Below, one piece after another: positions 26,584 through 38,256 of a stretch of 64,000 bases of DNA (position 1 is the stretch's first letter; the number at the start of each line of letters is the position of its first letter). This DNA comes from Streptomyces spirodelae (GTDB taxonomy: Bacteria; Actinomycetota; Actinomycetes; Streptomycetales; Streptomycetaceae). Location of the stretch: contig NZ_JAFFZN010000021.1 of assembly GCF_017676385.1 (NCBI RefSeq), positions 1 through 64,000 on the forward strand, in the 5' to 3' direction. A program made the translations under genes and the position numbers. The notes below the pieces were generated by a model, which was given only the letters and a program-made list of their open reading frames with translations, made no database searches and was not told the origin of the DNA.

Positions 26584-29150
26584 GCAACGCCGTGCGTCAG
26601 GACGAGCAGCTGAACCGGCTCCCCATCGCCGAGGCCGTCCCCCGGTTGCGCGAAGCGCTCGCCGAGTGCGGCGCTGCCGTCGTACACGCCCCGCCGGGCA
26701 TCGGCAAGACGACGCTGCTGCCGCTCGCCCTGGCCGGGCTGTACGGCGACGGCGCGCCCCCGGGCACCGTCCTGGTGGCCGAGCCGCGCCGGATGGCGGC
26801 GCGGTCGGCGGCACGCCGGATGGCGTGGCTGCTGGGTGAGAAGCCCGGCGAGAGCGTCGGCTTCACCGTGCGCGGCGAGCGCCGCGTCAGCGCCCGTACC
26901 CGCGTGGAGGTCGTCACCACGGGCGTGCTGCTCCAGCGCCTGCAGCGGGACCAGGAGCTGTCCGGCGTGGACGTCGTACTGATGGACGAGTGCCACGAGC
27001 GCCATCTGGACGCCGATACGGCGCTGGCGTTCCTGCTGGACGTACGGGCCACGCTCCGGCCCGAGCTGCGGCTGATCGCCGCTTCGGCGACGCAGGACAG
27101 CCAGGCGTGGGCGCGGCTGCTCTCGGCGCGTGTCGTACCCGGACGGGGGACAAGCCACCCGGTCGACATCCGGTACGCGCCCCCACCCGCGGGGGTGCGT
27201 CCGCCGCACGGCATGTGGGTGGACCCGGCGCTGCTGCGGCATGTGGCGGCGACCGTCCGGCAGGCGCTGGCGGCCGTGCCGGAGGGCGATGTGCTCTGCT
27301 TCCTGCCCGGCGGCGGCGAGATCGCCCGGGTGGCGGGGCTGCTCTCCGACGTCCCCGCGCGTGTCCTGCCGCTGCACGGCCGGGCGCCGGCGCGGGTGCA
27401 GGACGAGGTGCTGAGCGGAAGCCCCGGCGCCGGGCGCGGCGAGCGGCGGGTGATCCTCTCGACCTCGGTGGCCGAGTCGAGCCTGACCGTGCCCGGGGTG
27501 CGGGTGGTGGTGGACGCCGGACTGGCCCGCGAGCCCCGTACGGACCACGCGCGCGGTCTGGGCTCGCTCACCACCGTCCGCGTCTCGCGTGCGGCGGCCG
27601 AGCAGCGCCGCGGCCGGGCGGGGCGCGAGGCGCCGGGGGTCGCGTACGCGTGCTGGGCACGGGGCGAGGAGGCAGGACGGCCGCGGGAGCCGTCCCCCGA
27701 GATCGCGGTGGCCGATCTGACCGCGTTCGCGCTGCAGGCCGCCTGCTGGGGAGATCCGGACGCGGCGCGGCTCGCCCTGCTGGACGCGCCGCCCGCGGGT
27801 GCGATGAGCGCGGCCCGGAGCACGCTGCGTGCGCTCGGCGCGCTGGACGAGGCGGGCCGGGTGACCGCGCGTGGGCAGCGGATGGCCCGTCTGGGTGTGC
27901 ATCCGAGGCTGGCCCGCGCCCTGCTGGACGGCGCAGCGGCGGTGGGCGGCGAACTGGCGTGCGAGACCGTGGCGCTGCTGAGCGAGGAGCCGCCGCGTGC
28001 GTACGGGGACGACGCCCTGGAGGCTCTGCGGCGGGCACGGACGGCACGCCCGGACGATCCGTACGGGGCCCGCTGGGCCGCCGAGGTGCGGCGGCTGCGG
28101 TCACTGCTGGGCGGGGACGGCGTGAAGGGCACGAGCAAGGCGCGGGCGCGCTGCGTCACCGACGAGCAGGGCGTCGGAGAGGTGGTCGCGCTGGCGCAGC
28201 CGGAACGGGTGGCGCGCGCACAGAGCGGGACCTCGTATCTGCTGGTCGGCGGGCCCCGCGCCGAACTGCCCATGGACAGTCCGCTGCGCGGCACGCCGTG
28301 GCTGGCCGTCGCCGTGGCCGACCGGCCGGTGGGCGCCGCCTCGGCCCGGGTGCGGCTGGCGGCACCGATCGACGAGGAGAGGGCCCTCGCGGCGGCGAGC
28401 GCGCTGCACGACGTACGCGAAGAGGTGCGCTGGGACCCGGGCCAGGGCCAGGGCGGGGACGTGGTGGCGCGTGAGGTGGAGTCCCTGGGTGCCGTGCGGC
28501 TGTCGGTACGCCCGCTGACGAATCCGCCGCCCGAGGCGCTGCGTGAGGCCGCGCTGGAAGGGCTGCGGCGTGCCGGGACGGGGCTGCTGCGGTGGTCCGG
28601 GGGTGCCGTGGCGCTGCGGCACCGGCTCGCCTTCCTCCACCGGACGCTGGGTGCGCCCTGGCCCGACGTGGGTGAGGAGGCGCTGCTGGAGAGGGCCGAC
28701 GAGTGGCTGGGACAGCCGCGGTGCCGGGCCGACCTCGCGCGGATGGACGCCTGGCAGGTGCTGTCGGGGATGCTGCCGTGGGCCTCCGGCGAGGCGGCGC
28801 GCCTGGACGAGCTGGCCCCGGAGCGGATCGAGGTGCCGTCCGGGTCACGCGTCCGGATCGACTACGCGCCGGACCAGCCGGTGCTGGCCGTCAAGCTCCA
28901 GGAGATGTTCGGGGCGCGGGAGACACCGCGGGTGGCGGACGGGCGGGTGCCGGTGCTCCTGCATCTGCTCTCCCCCGCCGGGCGGCCGGCCGCCGTGACC
29001 GCCGATCTCGCGTCCTTCTGGGCGGAGGGTTACCGCGGCGTGCGGGCGGAGCTGCGGGGGCGGTACCCCAAGCACCCATGGCCCGAGGACCCGGCGTCGG
29101 CCGAGCCCACCCGGCGCACGAAGAGCCCGAGGAGCCCGCGCGTCTCGTGA
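26580..29150 (+). CDS. hrpB: ATP-dependent helicase HrpB
   Basis: A DEAH-box (DECH variant) RNA helicase-like protein of 856 residues. Walker A APPGIGKTT is at about 37-45, motif II is LMDECHERH, motif III is AASAT, and motif VI is QRRGRAGREAPG. After the two RecA domains come HA2 and the HrpB C-terminal region. HrpB is cytosolic and its physiological role is poorly defined. The GTG at 26580 overlaps the upstream methyltransferase stop. The last 121 bases overlap the 3' end of the convergent DUF3068 gene. Confidence 0.95.
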   Translation: MSNAVRQDEQLNRLPIAEAVPRLREALAECGAAVVHAPPGIGKTTLLPLALAGLYGDGAPPGTVLVAEPRRMAARSAARRMAWLLGEKPGESVGFTVRGERRVSARTRVEVVTTGVLLQRLQRDQELSGVDVVLMDECHERHLDADTALAFLLDVRATLRPELRLIAASATQDSQAWARLLSARVVPGRGTSHPVDIRYAPPPAGVRPPHGMWVDPALLRHVAATVRQALAAVPEGDVLCFLPGGGEIARVAGLLSDVPARVLPLHGRAPARVQDEVLSGSPGAGRGERRVILSTSVAESSLTVPGVRVVVDAGLAREPRTDHARGLGSLTTVRVSRAAAEQRRGRAGREAPGVAYACWARGEEAGRPREPSPEIAVADLTAFALQAACWGDPDAARLALLDAPPAGAMSAARSTLRALGALDEAGRVTARGQRMARLGVHPRLARALLDGAAAVGGELACETVALLSEEPPRAYGDDALEALRRARTARPDDPYGARWAAEVRRLRSLLGGDGVKGTSKARARCVTDEQGVGEVVALAQPERVARAQSGTSYLLVGGPRAELPMDSPLRGTPWLAVAVADRPVGAASARVRLAAPIDEERALAAASALHDVREEVRWDPGQGQGGDVVAREVESLGAVRLSVRPLTNPPPEALREAALEGLRRAGTGLLRWSGGAVALRHRLAFLHRTLGAPWPDVGEEALLERADEWLGQPRCRADLARMDAWQVLSGMLPWASGEAARLDELAPERIEVPSGSRVRIDYAPDQPVLAVKLQEMFGARETPRVADGRVPVLLHLLSPAGRPAAVTADLASFWAEGYRGVRAELRGRYPKHPWPEDPASAEPTRRTKSPRSPRVS

Positions 29151-30151
29151 GGGGGTGACTCCGTCCGCCGTCGCGGGCCGCGAGGCCGTCGTGGTCGAGC
29201 GCGCAGTTCCCCGCGTCCCTTCGGGGCGCGGGCCTCCAGGACCAGCGAGGCGGCGAGCAGGAGGCCGCCGAGGGCGAGGAAGCCCCAGGGGAGATAGCTG
29301 GTCATCATCAGCACGAGCTGCCGTTGGGAGGAGACCAGATCCACCGTCGCGTCCTGGAAGTCGGGCCGCATCTTCACATGCCCGGCGAAGGCGGTGAGCG
29401 GCTTCTTGCCAGGCTGGTCCTTCCAGCGCATCTCCTCCTTGTGGATCTCCTGCCCGTCGACGGGCGCTCCGGTGACCGGCTCCACCCAGAACATCCGCTT
29501 GGTGGTGTACCAGCGCTCCAGACCGATCTGTTCGACGGTCTCGGGGGTGGCGCCCAGCGGGAGCTTCTTGGGCACCTTCACCTTGGTCCAGGGGATGGTC
29601 TGCTCGAAGTAGTAGGTCTCGATGCCGCGTACGGTGCGGGTGCCCTTGTAGTGGATGGGACCCGAGGTCCGGGTCTGGAAGTCGAAATACGCGTAGTCGC
29701 GCTTCTCGGTGAGGAAGGGCCACTTGTACTCGATGCCCTGGCGCCGTACCGGGTCGCCGTCGACATGCTCGCCGCCCGCGTGCACGGGCTCCTGGGAATG
29801 GGCGTCGAAGACGTAGCGCTCGGGGATCTGCGAGACCATCTTCCCCTTGTCGTCGGCGACATAGCTGAGGGTGTCCCAGACGACGACGTCGCGGCCGGTG
29901 CGGTCCTTGATCTTCTCGGCGGCTGCCACATTGCCCTTGAGGGTCTGCACGATGCTGACCTTGGGCACCTTCTTCGACTTCATGGTGGCGTAGTCGAGGA
30001 GGGTGGCGTTCTTCGCCTCCAGGACCATGTCCTGGTACTGGCTGGGCGGGATCTTCGCCAGGCGGGGGAAGGCGTACCAGCGGATCAGGGGCGAGAGCGC
30101 GGCGAAGAACACCGCGAAGGCCAGGAGGACCAGGCTCGCTCTCCTGCGCAT
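29030..30151 (-). CDS. DUF3068 (PorA-like) membrane protein
   Basis: A 373-residue protein of the actinobacterial DUF3068 family (some members are called PorA-like). One membrane segment is at the N-terminus (about 6-24), followed by a large extracytoplasmic domain with EYKWPFLTEKRDYAYFDFQT and RWYTTKRMFWVEPVTGAPVD, and a second membrane segment (SYLPWGFLALGGLLLAASL, about 275-295). The ATG at 30151 has AGGAGG upstream. After the second segment about 75 Arg/Pro-rich residues continue into the hrpB coding region on the opposite strand; this tail looks like read-through after loss of the normal stop. It follows the 44-aa peptide gene by 25 bases. Confidence 0.88.
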   Translation of the reverse strand: MRRRASLVLLAFAVFFAALSPLIRWYAFPRLAKIPPSQYQDMVLEAKNATLLDYATMKSKKVPKVSIVQTLKGNVAAAEKIKDRTGRDVVVWDTLSYVADDKGKMVSQIPERYVFDAHSQEPVHAGGEHVDGDPVRRQGIEYKWPFLTEKRDYAYFDFQTRTSGPIHYKGTRTVRGIETYYFEQTIPWTKVKVPKKLPLGATPETVEQIGLERWYTTKRMFWVEPVTGAPVDGQEIHKEEMRWKDQPGKKPLTAFAGHVKMRPDFQDATVDLVSSQRQLVLMMTSYLPWGFLALGGLLLAASLVLEARAPKGRGELRARPRRPRGPRRRTESPPHETRGLLGLFVRRVGSADAGSSGHGCLGYRPRSSARTPR

Positions 30152-30176
30152 GCTGCCTCCTGTCTGCTGCCTGCTG

Positions 30177-30311
30177 CTAGGGGTGCGCGGGGACCGTGGT
30201 GTGCAGCGGCTTCTCCGAGGTCTCGCCGGGCGGGGCGCCGATCGCGGTGACCGCGAGGACGAGCGCGAGCGCGGCGGCCAGTCCGATCCCGGCGGCGATG
30301 AGGGCACGCAT
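30177..30311 (-). CDS. SPW_0924-type small membrane peptide
   Basis: A 44-residue peptide: MRALIAAGIGLAAALALVLA, then VTAIGAPPGETSEKP and a short polar tail ending in PAHP. It has one hydrophobic helix and a short exposed tail. It matches the short streptomycete family annotated as SPW_0924, which I recall with almost the same sequence. GAGGGGTGA precedes the ATG at 30311. It lies 25 bases upstream of the DUF3068 membrane protein, so the two probably form an operon. Function unknown. Confidence 0.85.
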   Translation of the reverse strand: MRALIAAGIGLAAALALVLAVTAIGAPPGETSEKPLHTTVPAHP

Positions 30312-30482
30312 GCGCTGGCTTCACCCCTCTGTGGGTGGCCGACCCCGGTGGGAGCCGGCGTCGGCCGTGCTGAGCTGACGCCTCGTCAGTTGTCGGTACC
30401 GTAGCAACACGCGCGTGTGAGGGGAACCACGCGTCAAGGGGTGGGACAGCCGGGACCGCACACAGCGCACCGGGAACGGCTC

Positions 30483-30513
30483 CGCCCCCGGCACCACGGT
30501 GGCGCCGGGGGCG
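30483..30513. terminator. Terminator of the lytic transglycosylase gene
   Basis: CGCCCCCGGC (30483-30492) and GCCGGGGGCG (30504-30513) form a 10-bp stem around an 11-base loop that can itself fold. It lies 32 bases beyond the stop codon at 30545. Confidence 0.75.
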
Positions 30514-30544
30514 AAGGGAACGCGCGGCTGAGCGGCTCGCGGCC

Positions 30545-32275
30545 TCACTCCTTGATGGTGACCTTCACCTTCAGAACGGCGCCGCCCTCGGCCGTCAGCG
30601 TCAGCGTGTAGGTATCGACCTGGTCGTCGGCGAAGAGGTCGGGCAGCTTGACGACGCCGTTGGAGTCCGTCTTCAGACCCGCGAGGCTGCGGATCGGCTT
30701 GCCCTGCTCGTCCTTGCCGAAGTACGGGCCCACCGTGGCGGCGTCGCCGAAGGACGCCGTCAAGGTGGTGTTCGCGACCGCCTTGCCCTTGCGGGTGGCC
30801 TTGACCTCCACGGCCTGCGCGAACTTGGTGTTCTTGGCGGCCTCCAGCACCACATCGCTGGTGCGGGTCAGCTTGTCGGCCTGCGGCGCGGTGACCGAGG
30901 CGGCGAACTCCACGGTGCCCAGGTCCTTGCCCGGGGCCGTCGCGCGCACGGTGAAGGAGCCCGCCTTGCCACCCGCGCCCAGGGTGGGCGCCGTGGCGAC
31001 GCCGTCCGCGCCGGTGGTGACGTCCACCGTCCTGACGCCGCCCTCGAACCTCGCTCCGGTGTCGCCGCGGATCTCGAAGCGGACCTTGACGCCCTTGACG
31101 CCCTTGCCCTTGGAGGTCTCGGCCTTGACCGCGGGGCGCGCCGTGAACTTCTCGCCCGCCACCGCGGTGAACTCTCCGGCGCCGACCCGCTCGATGGCGT
31201 GCGGCTTCGTCGGCTCCGGGCTGGGGCCGGGGTTGTCGTGCCCGCCGGGGTTGCCGCCCCCGCCAGGGCCGCCGCCCGGGTTGCCGGGCTTGCTCGGCTT
31301 GCTCGGCTTGTTGGGCTTGTGCGGCTTGTCGTGGCCCTCGCCGCCCTTGGCGGGACCCTTTCCGCCGCGCTCCGGCGCCCTCTTGTCCGAGCCGCCGGGC
31401 TCGCCCACGCCGGGCGTGGTGGGCAGCACCGACAGCTCGCGGTCCGGCACCGAGTGGGTGCCCTTGCGGTAGAACTCGTACCAGGCCAGCACGGTGCGCA
31501 GGTAGTCGCTGGAGTTGTTGTAGCTGAGGATGGCCCGGTCCAGGTCCGCGTCCGACGACAGGTCACGGCCACCCGCGCACAGGTAGTCGCCCGCCGCGAG
31601 TGCCGCGTCGTGCATGTTGTTGGGGTCCTTGCGGCCGTCGCCGCTGCCGTCGGCGCCCCAGCGGTTCCAGGTGCCGGGGATGAACTGCATCGGGCCGACC
31701 GCCCGGTCGTAGCCGGTGTCGCCGTCCCACTTGCCCCCGTCGGTGTCCTTGATGCTGGCGAAGCCCTGGCCGTTGAGCACCGGGCCGAGGATGGGCCGCA
31801 GCGTCGTGCCGTCCTGGTCGACGGCGCCGCCGCGGGCGTGGCCCGACTCGACCTTGCCGATGCCCGCCAGCAACTCCCAGCGCAGGCCGCAGCCGGGCGT
31901 GCGGGAGGCAAGCGACTCGGCGGCCTTCTTGTAGGCGGCCAGCACCGAGGCGGGAATGCCGGACTTGTCGCCGATACCGCCGGGCTCGGAGGTTCCGGGC
32001 GGGCGCGGGGACTCCAGCGGCGGCAGCTCCGTCTCATAGCTGTCGTCACCGGGTGCCGGGTCGCTCGCGGCGTCCGAGCGGCCCTTGCCGTGGTCGCCGC
32101 CGAGTTCCACACCGGGCGCCTGGGAGGCGGTCAGCGCCGCCATGACGACGGCCGCGATCGCGGTACCGCCCAGACCCCTGCGGTATCTGCTGCTGCGAAG
32201 CCCGCCGCGGCGCCGGTGTCCCGCCGCTGTGGTGGCCGCCCGCTGCGCGGCGTGCCTGCCCCGGTTTCGCGCCAT
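30545..32275 (-). CDS. Secreted lytic murein transglycosylase
   Basis: A 576-residue exported cell-wall enzyme. A basic N-terminus and a membrane/signal segment (GLGGTAIAAVVMAALTASQA, about 35-54) lead into an SLT-type transglycosylase domain (about 100-280). This has the catalytic Glu143 in KVESGHARGG, then RAVGPMQFIPGTWNRWG and ILSYNNSSDYLRTVLAWYEF. A long Pro/Gly/Lys linker with KPxKP repeats follows, then two Ig-like (invasin/bacterial Ig) domains with TTGADGVATAPTLGAGGKAG. It cleaves glycan strands in peptidoglycan during growth or germination. A promoter is visible at 32318-32347. I looked for a ydaO c-di-AMP riboswitch, common before streptomycete wall hydrolases, and found none. Confidence 0.9.
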   Translation of the reverse strand: MARNRGRHAAQRAATTAAGHRRRGGLRSSRYRRGLGGTAIAAVVMAALTASQAPGVELGGDHGKGRSDAASDPAPGDDSYETELPPLESPRPPGTSEPGGIGDKSGIPASVLAAYKKAAESLASRTPGCGLRWELLAGIGKVESGHARGGAVDQDGTTLRPILGPVLNGQGFASIKDTDGGKWDGDTGYDRAVGPMQFIPGTWNRWGADGSGDGRKDPNNMHDAALAAGDYLCAGGRDLSSDADLDRAILSYNNSSDYLRTVLAWYEFYRKGTHSVPDRELSVLPTTPGVGEPGGSDKRAPERGGKGPAKGGEGHDKPHKPNKPSKPSKPGNPGGGPGGGGNPGGHDNPGPSPEPTKPHAIERVGAGEFTAVAGEKFTARPAVKAETSKGKGVKGVKVRFEIRGDTGARFEGGVRTVDVTTGADGVATAPTLGAGGKAGSFTVRATAPGKDLGTVEFAASVTAPQADKLTRTSDVVLEAAKNTKFAQAVEVKATRKGKAVANTTLTASFGDAATVGPYFGKDEQGKPIRSLAGLKTDSNGVVKLPDLFADDQVDTYTLTLTAEGGAVLKVKVTIKE

Positions 32276-32317
32276 AGGTCAGTCCCCGTCCTCTCCCCTT
32301 CGGACGCAATCACCGTG

Positions 32318-32347
32318 ACCTTACGGCAGAGTCAGGCCCCAAGTCAG
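32318..32347 (-). promoter_or_regulatory. Candidate promoter of the lytic transglycosylase
   Basis: On the minus strand, CTGACT (32342-32347) and TAAGGT (32318-32323) are 18 bases apart, fitting a HrdB-type promoter. The leader would be about 35 bases. Confidence 0.55.
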
Positions 32348-32499
32348 CGGCTCTCGGCCACTTCGGAGGCTTCTGACCCGCTTTCGTGGCCGGTTTTACC
32401 GGTGTTCGCCCCTTGTTTCCCCAACGTCCCTTGCGGGAACGCCCGCTGGGGGCACCCGGTCGGCCTTCCAGGTGCCCCGGCCCCGCACCGCTGCGGCGC

Positions 32500-35244
32500 T
32501 CAGTGCGCCGCCGACTCCCAGTCCAGGCCGACGCCCACGGACACATCCAGCGGTGCCCGCAGTCCGACGGCGGCGGACATCTCGGAGCGGACCAGCTTCT
32601 CGACCTGCTCCCGCTCCCCCGGAGCGACCTCCAGCACGATCTCGTCGTGCACCTGGAGCAGCATCCGGGAGCGCAGCTTGGCGGCGCGCAGCGCCGCGTC
32701 GACCTTGAGCATGGCGACCTTGACGATGTCGGCCGCGGTCCCCTGGATCGGCGCGTTGAGCGCCATCCGCTCGGCCATCTCACGGCGCTGCCGGTGGTCG
32801 CTGGTCAGATCGGGCAGATAGCGGCGCCGGCCCATGATCGTGTGGGTGTAGCCGGTGGCGCGGGCCTCCTCCACGGTGCGGTGCAGATAGTCGCGCACCC
32901 CGCCGAAGCGCTCGAAGTAGGTGTCCATCAGCTTCCGCGCCTCGTCCGGGGTGATCCCCAGCTGCTGCGAGAGCCCGAAGGCCGAGAGCCCGTACGCCAG
33001 CCCGTAGGACATCGCCTTGATCTTGCGGCGCATCTCCGCGTCGACGGCGCTCTTCTCGACGCCGAAGACCTGCGCCGCGACCGTGTCGTGCAGGTCCTCG
33101 CCCGAGGTGAACGCCTCGATCAGGCCCTCGTCCTCGGACAGGTGCGCCATCACCCGCAGCTCGATCTGGCTGTAGTCGGCCGTCATCAGCGACTCGAAGC
33201 CCTCGCCGACGCGGAAGCCCCGGCGGATGGCGCGGCCCTCGTCCGTGCGGACCGGGATGTTCTGCAGGTTCGGGTCCGTGGAGGAGAGCCGGCCGGTGGC
33301 GGCCACCGTCTGGTTGAAGGTGGTGTGGATACGGCCATCGGGTGCGATGGTCTTGATCAGGCCCTCGACCGTGGTGCGCAGCTTCTGCTGCTCGCGGTAG
33401 CGCAGCATGATCACCGGCAGCTCGTGCTCGGTCTGTGCCGCCAGCCAGGCCAGTGCGTCCGCGTCCGTCGTGTATCCCGTCTTGGTCTTCTTCGTCTTGG
33501 GCAGACCCAGCTCGCCGAAGAGCACCTCCTGGAGCTGCTTGGGCGAACCCAGGTTGAACTCGTGGCCCACCGAGGCGTGTGCCTCGGCGACGGCCTGCTG
33601 CACCGCGTCGGCGAACTGCTGCTCAAGGCCGGTGAGCCACTCGCGGTCCGCGCAGATGCCCGCGCGCTCCATCCGGGCCAGCACCTCGGAGGTGGGCAGT
33701 TCCAGCTCGCGCAGCAGATCGGCGGCGCCCACCTGCTCCAGGCGCTGCTCGAAGGCGCCGCCCAGGTCGAGGATGGTGCGCGCCTTGATCATCAGGGCCT
33801 GGGCCTCGGCCTGTTCGTCCACCCCGAGCGCGAGCTGTCCGTCGGCCTCGGCCGTGGGACCCAGCTCGCGGCCCAGATACTCGACGGACAGCGCGTCCAT
33901 GGCGAAGGAGCGGCGGCCCGGCTTGTCCAGATAGGCGGCGAGCGCGGTGTCCATCCATACGCCGTCCACCTGCCAGCCGTGCTCGGCGAAGACCCGCATC
34001 AGCGCCTTGGCGTCGTGCATCACCTTGCGGCGGCCGGAGTCGGCGAGCCAGGCGGCGAAAGCGCGCTCGTCGCCCTCGGTCAGCTCGGCCGGGTCGAACC
34101 TGACGGCCGGGCCCGTGCCGGTGGCCAGCGCGATCTCGCTGACGCTGCCGCTGCCCTGCTTCCAGACGTCCACGGTGGCCACGCCGAGCGTCGCGGCGCC
34201 GTGCTGCTCCAGCCAGGGGGCGAGCTGACCGGGCCCGGCGACCGTGCCGTCCAGCTCGATGCCGTCCCCCTCGGGCGGCTCCTCGGCCTGCGCCGCCGCG
34301 CCCGGGTCGACGCCGAAGAGGCGGTCGCGGAAGTTCTGGTGGCGGAACTCCAGGGTGTCCAGGACGACGGCGAGCGCGTCACGGTCGTAGGGGGCGCGGA
34401 TCAGGTCCTCGGGGCGGTCGGGCAGCGCCACGTCGCGGACCAGCTCGGTCAGCCGGCGGTTGAGCAGCACCGACTCCAGATGCGCTCGCAGGTTGTCGCC
34501 CGCTTTGCCCTTGACCTCGTCCACCCGCTCGGCCAGCTCGGCGAGGGAGCCGAACTGGTTGATCCACTTGGTCGCCGTCTTCTCCCCGACGCCGGGGATG
34601 CCCGGCAGGTTGTCCGAGGGGTCGCCGCGCAGCGCGGCGAAGTCCGGATACTGCTCCGGGGAGAGGCCGTACTTCTCCCGCACCTTCTCCGGGGTGAAGC
34701 GGGTGAGCTCCGAGACGCCTTTGGTCGGGTACAGCACCGTGACGTCGTCGCTGACGAGCTGGAAGGTGTCCCGGTCACCGGTGACGATGGAGACCTTGAA
34801 GCCCTCGGCCTCCGCCTGGGTGGCGAGCGTGGCGATGACGTCGTCCGCCTCGTAGCCGTCGACCGCGTAGCGGCGCACGCGCATGGCGTCGAGCAGCTCG
34901 CCGATCAGCTCCACCTGGCCCTTGAACTCGTCCGGGCTCTTGGATCTGTTCGCCTTGTACTCCGTGAACTGCTCCGAGCGCCAGGTCTTGCGGGAGACGT
35001 CGAAGGCGACGGCGAAGTGGGTGGGGGCCTCATCACGCAGGGTGTTCGCCAGCATCGACGTGAAGCCGTAGATCGCGTTGGTGGGCTGCCCCGTGGTGGT
35101 GTTGAAGTTCTCCGCGGGCAGCGCGTAGAACGCGCGGTACGCGAGGGAGTGCCCGTCCATGAGCATCAGGCGGGGCTGCTCCTCGCCGCCCTTGTCCTGC
35201 GGGGTTGCCTTGGGTGCCGTCTTCGGTGCTGCCTTCTTAGCCAC
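32500..35244 (-). CDS. polA: DNA polymerase I
   Basis: The 914-residue repair and Okazaki-processing polymerase. Domain order: 5'-3' exonuclease (LMLMDGHSLAYRAFYALP at the start, then AVDGYEADDVIATLATQAEA and GVGEKTATKW), a central region with the 3'-5' exonuclease fold but apparently without its catalytic carboxylates, as in other actinobacteria, and the family A polymerase domain. That domain has TADYSQIELRVMAHLS (motif A), RRKIKAMSYGLAYG (motif B) and LQVHDEIVLE (motif C). GTG 35244 (AKKAAPKTAPK) has GAGGATC upstream. It is divergent from the YdeP-type gene with 148 bases between. Confidence 0.97.
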   Translation of the reverse strand: MAKKAAPKTAPKATPQDKGGEEQPRLMLMDGHSLAYRAFYALPAENFNTTTGQPTNAIYGFTSMLANTLRDEAPTHFAVAFDVSRKTWRSEQFTEYKANRSKSPDEFKGQVELIGELLDAMRVRRYAVDGYEADDVIATLATQAEAEGFKVSIVTGDRDTFQLVSDDVTVLYPTKGVSELTRFTPEKVREKYGLSPEQYPDFAALRGDPSDNLPGIPGVGEKTATKWINQFGSLAELAERVDEVKGKAGDNLRAHLESVLLNRRLTELVRDVALPDRPEDLIRAPYDRDALAVVLDTLEFRHQNFRDRLFGVDPGAAAQAEEPPEGDGIELDGTVAGPGQLAPWLEQHGAATLGVATVDVWKQGSGSVSEIALATGTGPAVRFDPAELTEGDERAFAAWLADSGRRKVMHDAKALMRVFAEHGWQVDGVWMDTALAAYLDKPGRRSFAMDALSVEYLGRELGPTAEADGQLALGVDEQAEAQALMIKARTILDLGGAFEQRLEQVGAADLLRELELPTSEVLARMERAGICADREWLTGLEQQFADAVQQAVAEAHASVGHEFNLGSPKQLQEVLFGELGLPKTKKTKTGYTTDADALAWLAAQTEHELPVIMLRYREQQKLRTTVEGLIKTIAPDGRIHTTFNQTVAATGRLSSTDPNLQNIPVRTDEGRAIRRGFRVGEGFESLMTADYSQIELRVMAHLSEDEGLIEAFTSGEDLHDTVAAQVFGVEKSAVDAEMRRKIKAMSYGLAYGLSAFGLSQQLGITPDEARKLMDTYFERFGGVRDYLHRTVEEARATGYTHTIMGRRRYLPDLTSDHRQRREMAERMALNAPIQGTAADIVKVAMLKVDAALRAAKLRSRMLLQVHDEIVLEVAPGEREQVEKLVRSEMSAAVGLRAPLDVSVGVGLDWESAAH

Positions 35245-35392
35245 GGTGCCGATCCTCGCATGCGGCACTGACAACGGTGCGGCGCGGCACCATGCCGGAT
35301 ACGGAGCGTCGCGGCCTGGGCACGATTCGGCCGGCGACCGGTGGGCGCCGCCCCCTGCCCGCGCAGCGGCACAGGTGGCACCATCAGGGGTT

Positions 35393-37675
<2,283 letters not shown>

Positions 37676-37736
37676 AGCGCGTACGGGCTTAAGCTCGGAC
37701 CGGCGGTTGAACAGCGCATGATCGGAGCAGCGGCGC

Positions 37737-38189
37737 ATGGGTGAGCAGACCACGACCAAGTTCCCCCAGGAGATCCTGGACCAGTGGGCCGGGTCGGGCG
37801 TGGACCTGCCTTCGCTCTTCTCCGCCGGCAAACTCGGCGAGCGCATGGGCCTGGAGATCCTGGAGGCGGCGCCCGAGCGGGTCGTGGGCACCCTCCCCGT
37901 CGAGGGCAACACCCAGCCGTACGGGCTGCTGCACGGCGGGGCCTCCGCGGTGCTCGCCGAGACACTCGGCTCGGTGGGCGCCATGCTGCACGGCGGCCCC
38001 GGGAGGGCCGCCGTTGGGGTGGACCTCAACTGCACTCATCACCGCGGGCCGCGCTCCGGGCTGGTGACCGGCGTCGCCACGCCGGTGCACCGGGGGCGGA
38101 CGATGACCAGCTACGAGATCGTCATCACCGACGAGGGCGGGCGCCGGGTGTGCACGGCCCGCCTCACCTGCCTGCTGCGGGACGCGTAG
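37737..38189 (+). CDS. PaaI-type hotdog thioesterase
   Basis: A 150-residue hotdog-fold acyl-CoA thioesterase. The motif YGLLHGGASAVLAETLGSVG carries HGG (66-68) and the conserved Glu75. GVDLNCTHHRGPRSG and the C-terminal strand RVCTARLTCLLRD complete the fold, and family enzymes act as tetramers. ATG 37737 has GGAG upstream. It follows the YdeP-type gene by 61 bases and may be co-transcribed. The acyl substrate cannot be told; menaquinone or phenylacetate-type thioesters are the usual candidates. Confidence 0.93.
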   Translation: MGEQTTTKFPQEILDQWAGSGVDLPSLFSAGKLGERMGLEILEAAPERVVGTLPVEGNTQPYGLLHGGASAVLAETLGSVGAMLHGGPGRAAVGVDLNCTHHRGPRSGLVTGVATPVHRGRTMTSYEIVITDEGGRRVCTARLTCLLRDA

Positions 38190-38256
38190 GCCGGCTGCCG
38201 GGTCCAGGGAGAGCACGGCGCGTGCGCGGGGCACCCGGTGGCGCCAACGTCCCCCT

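Noticed and set aside
32276..32500. Possible ydaO (c-di-AMP) riboswitch before the lytic transglycosylase
   Set aside because: Looked for because streptomycete wall hydrolases often carry it, but the characteristic conserved blocks are absent and the promoter lies too close to the gene.
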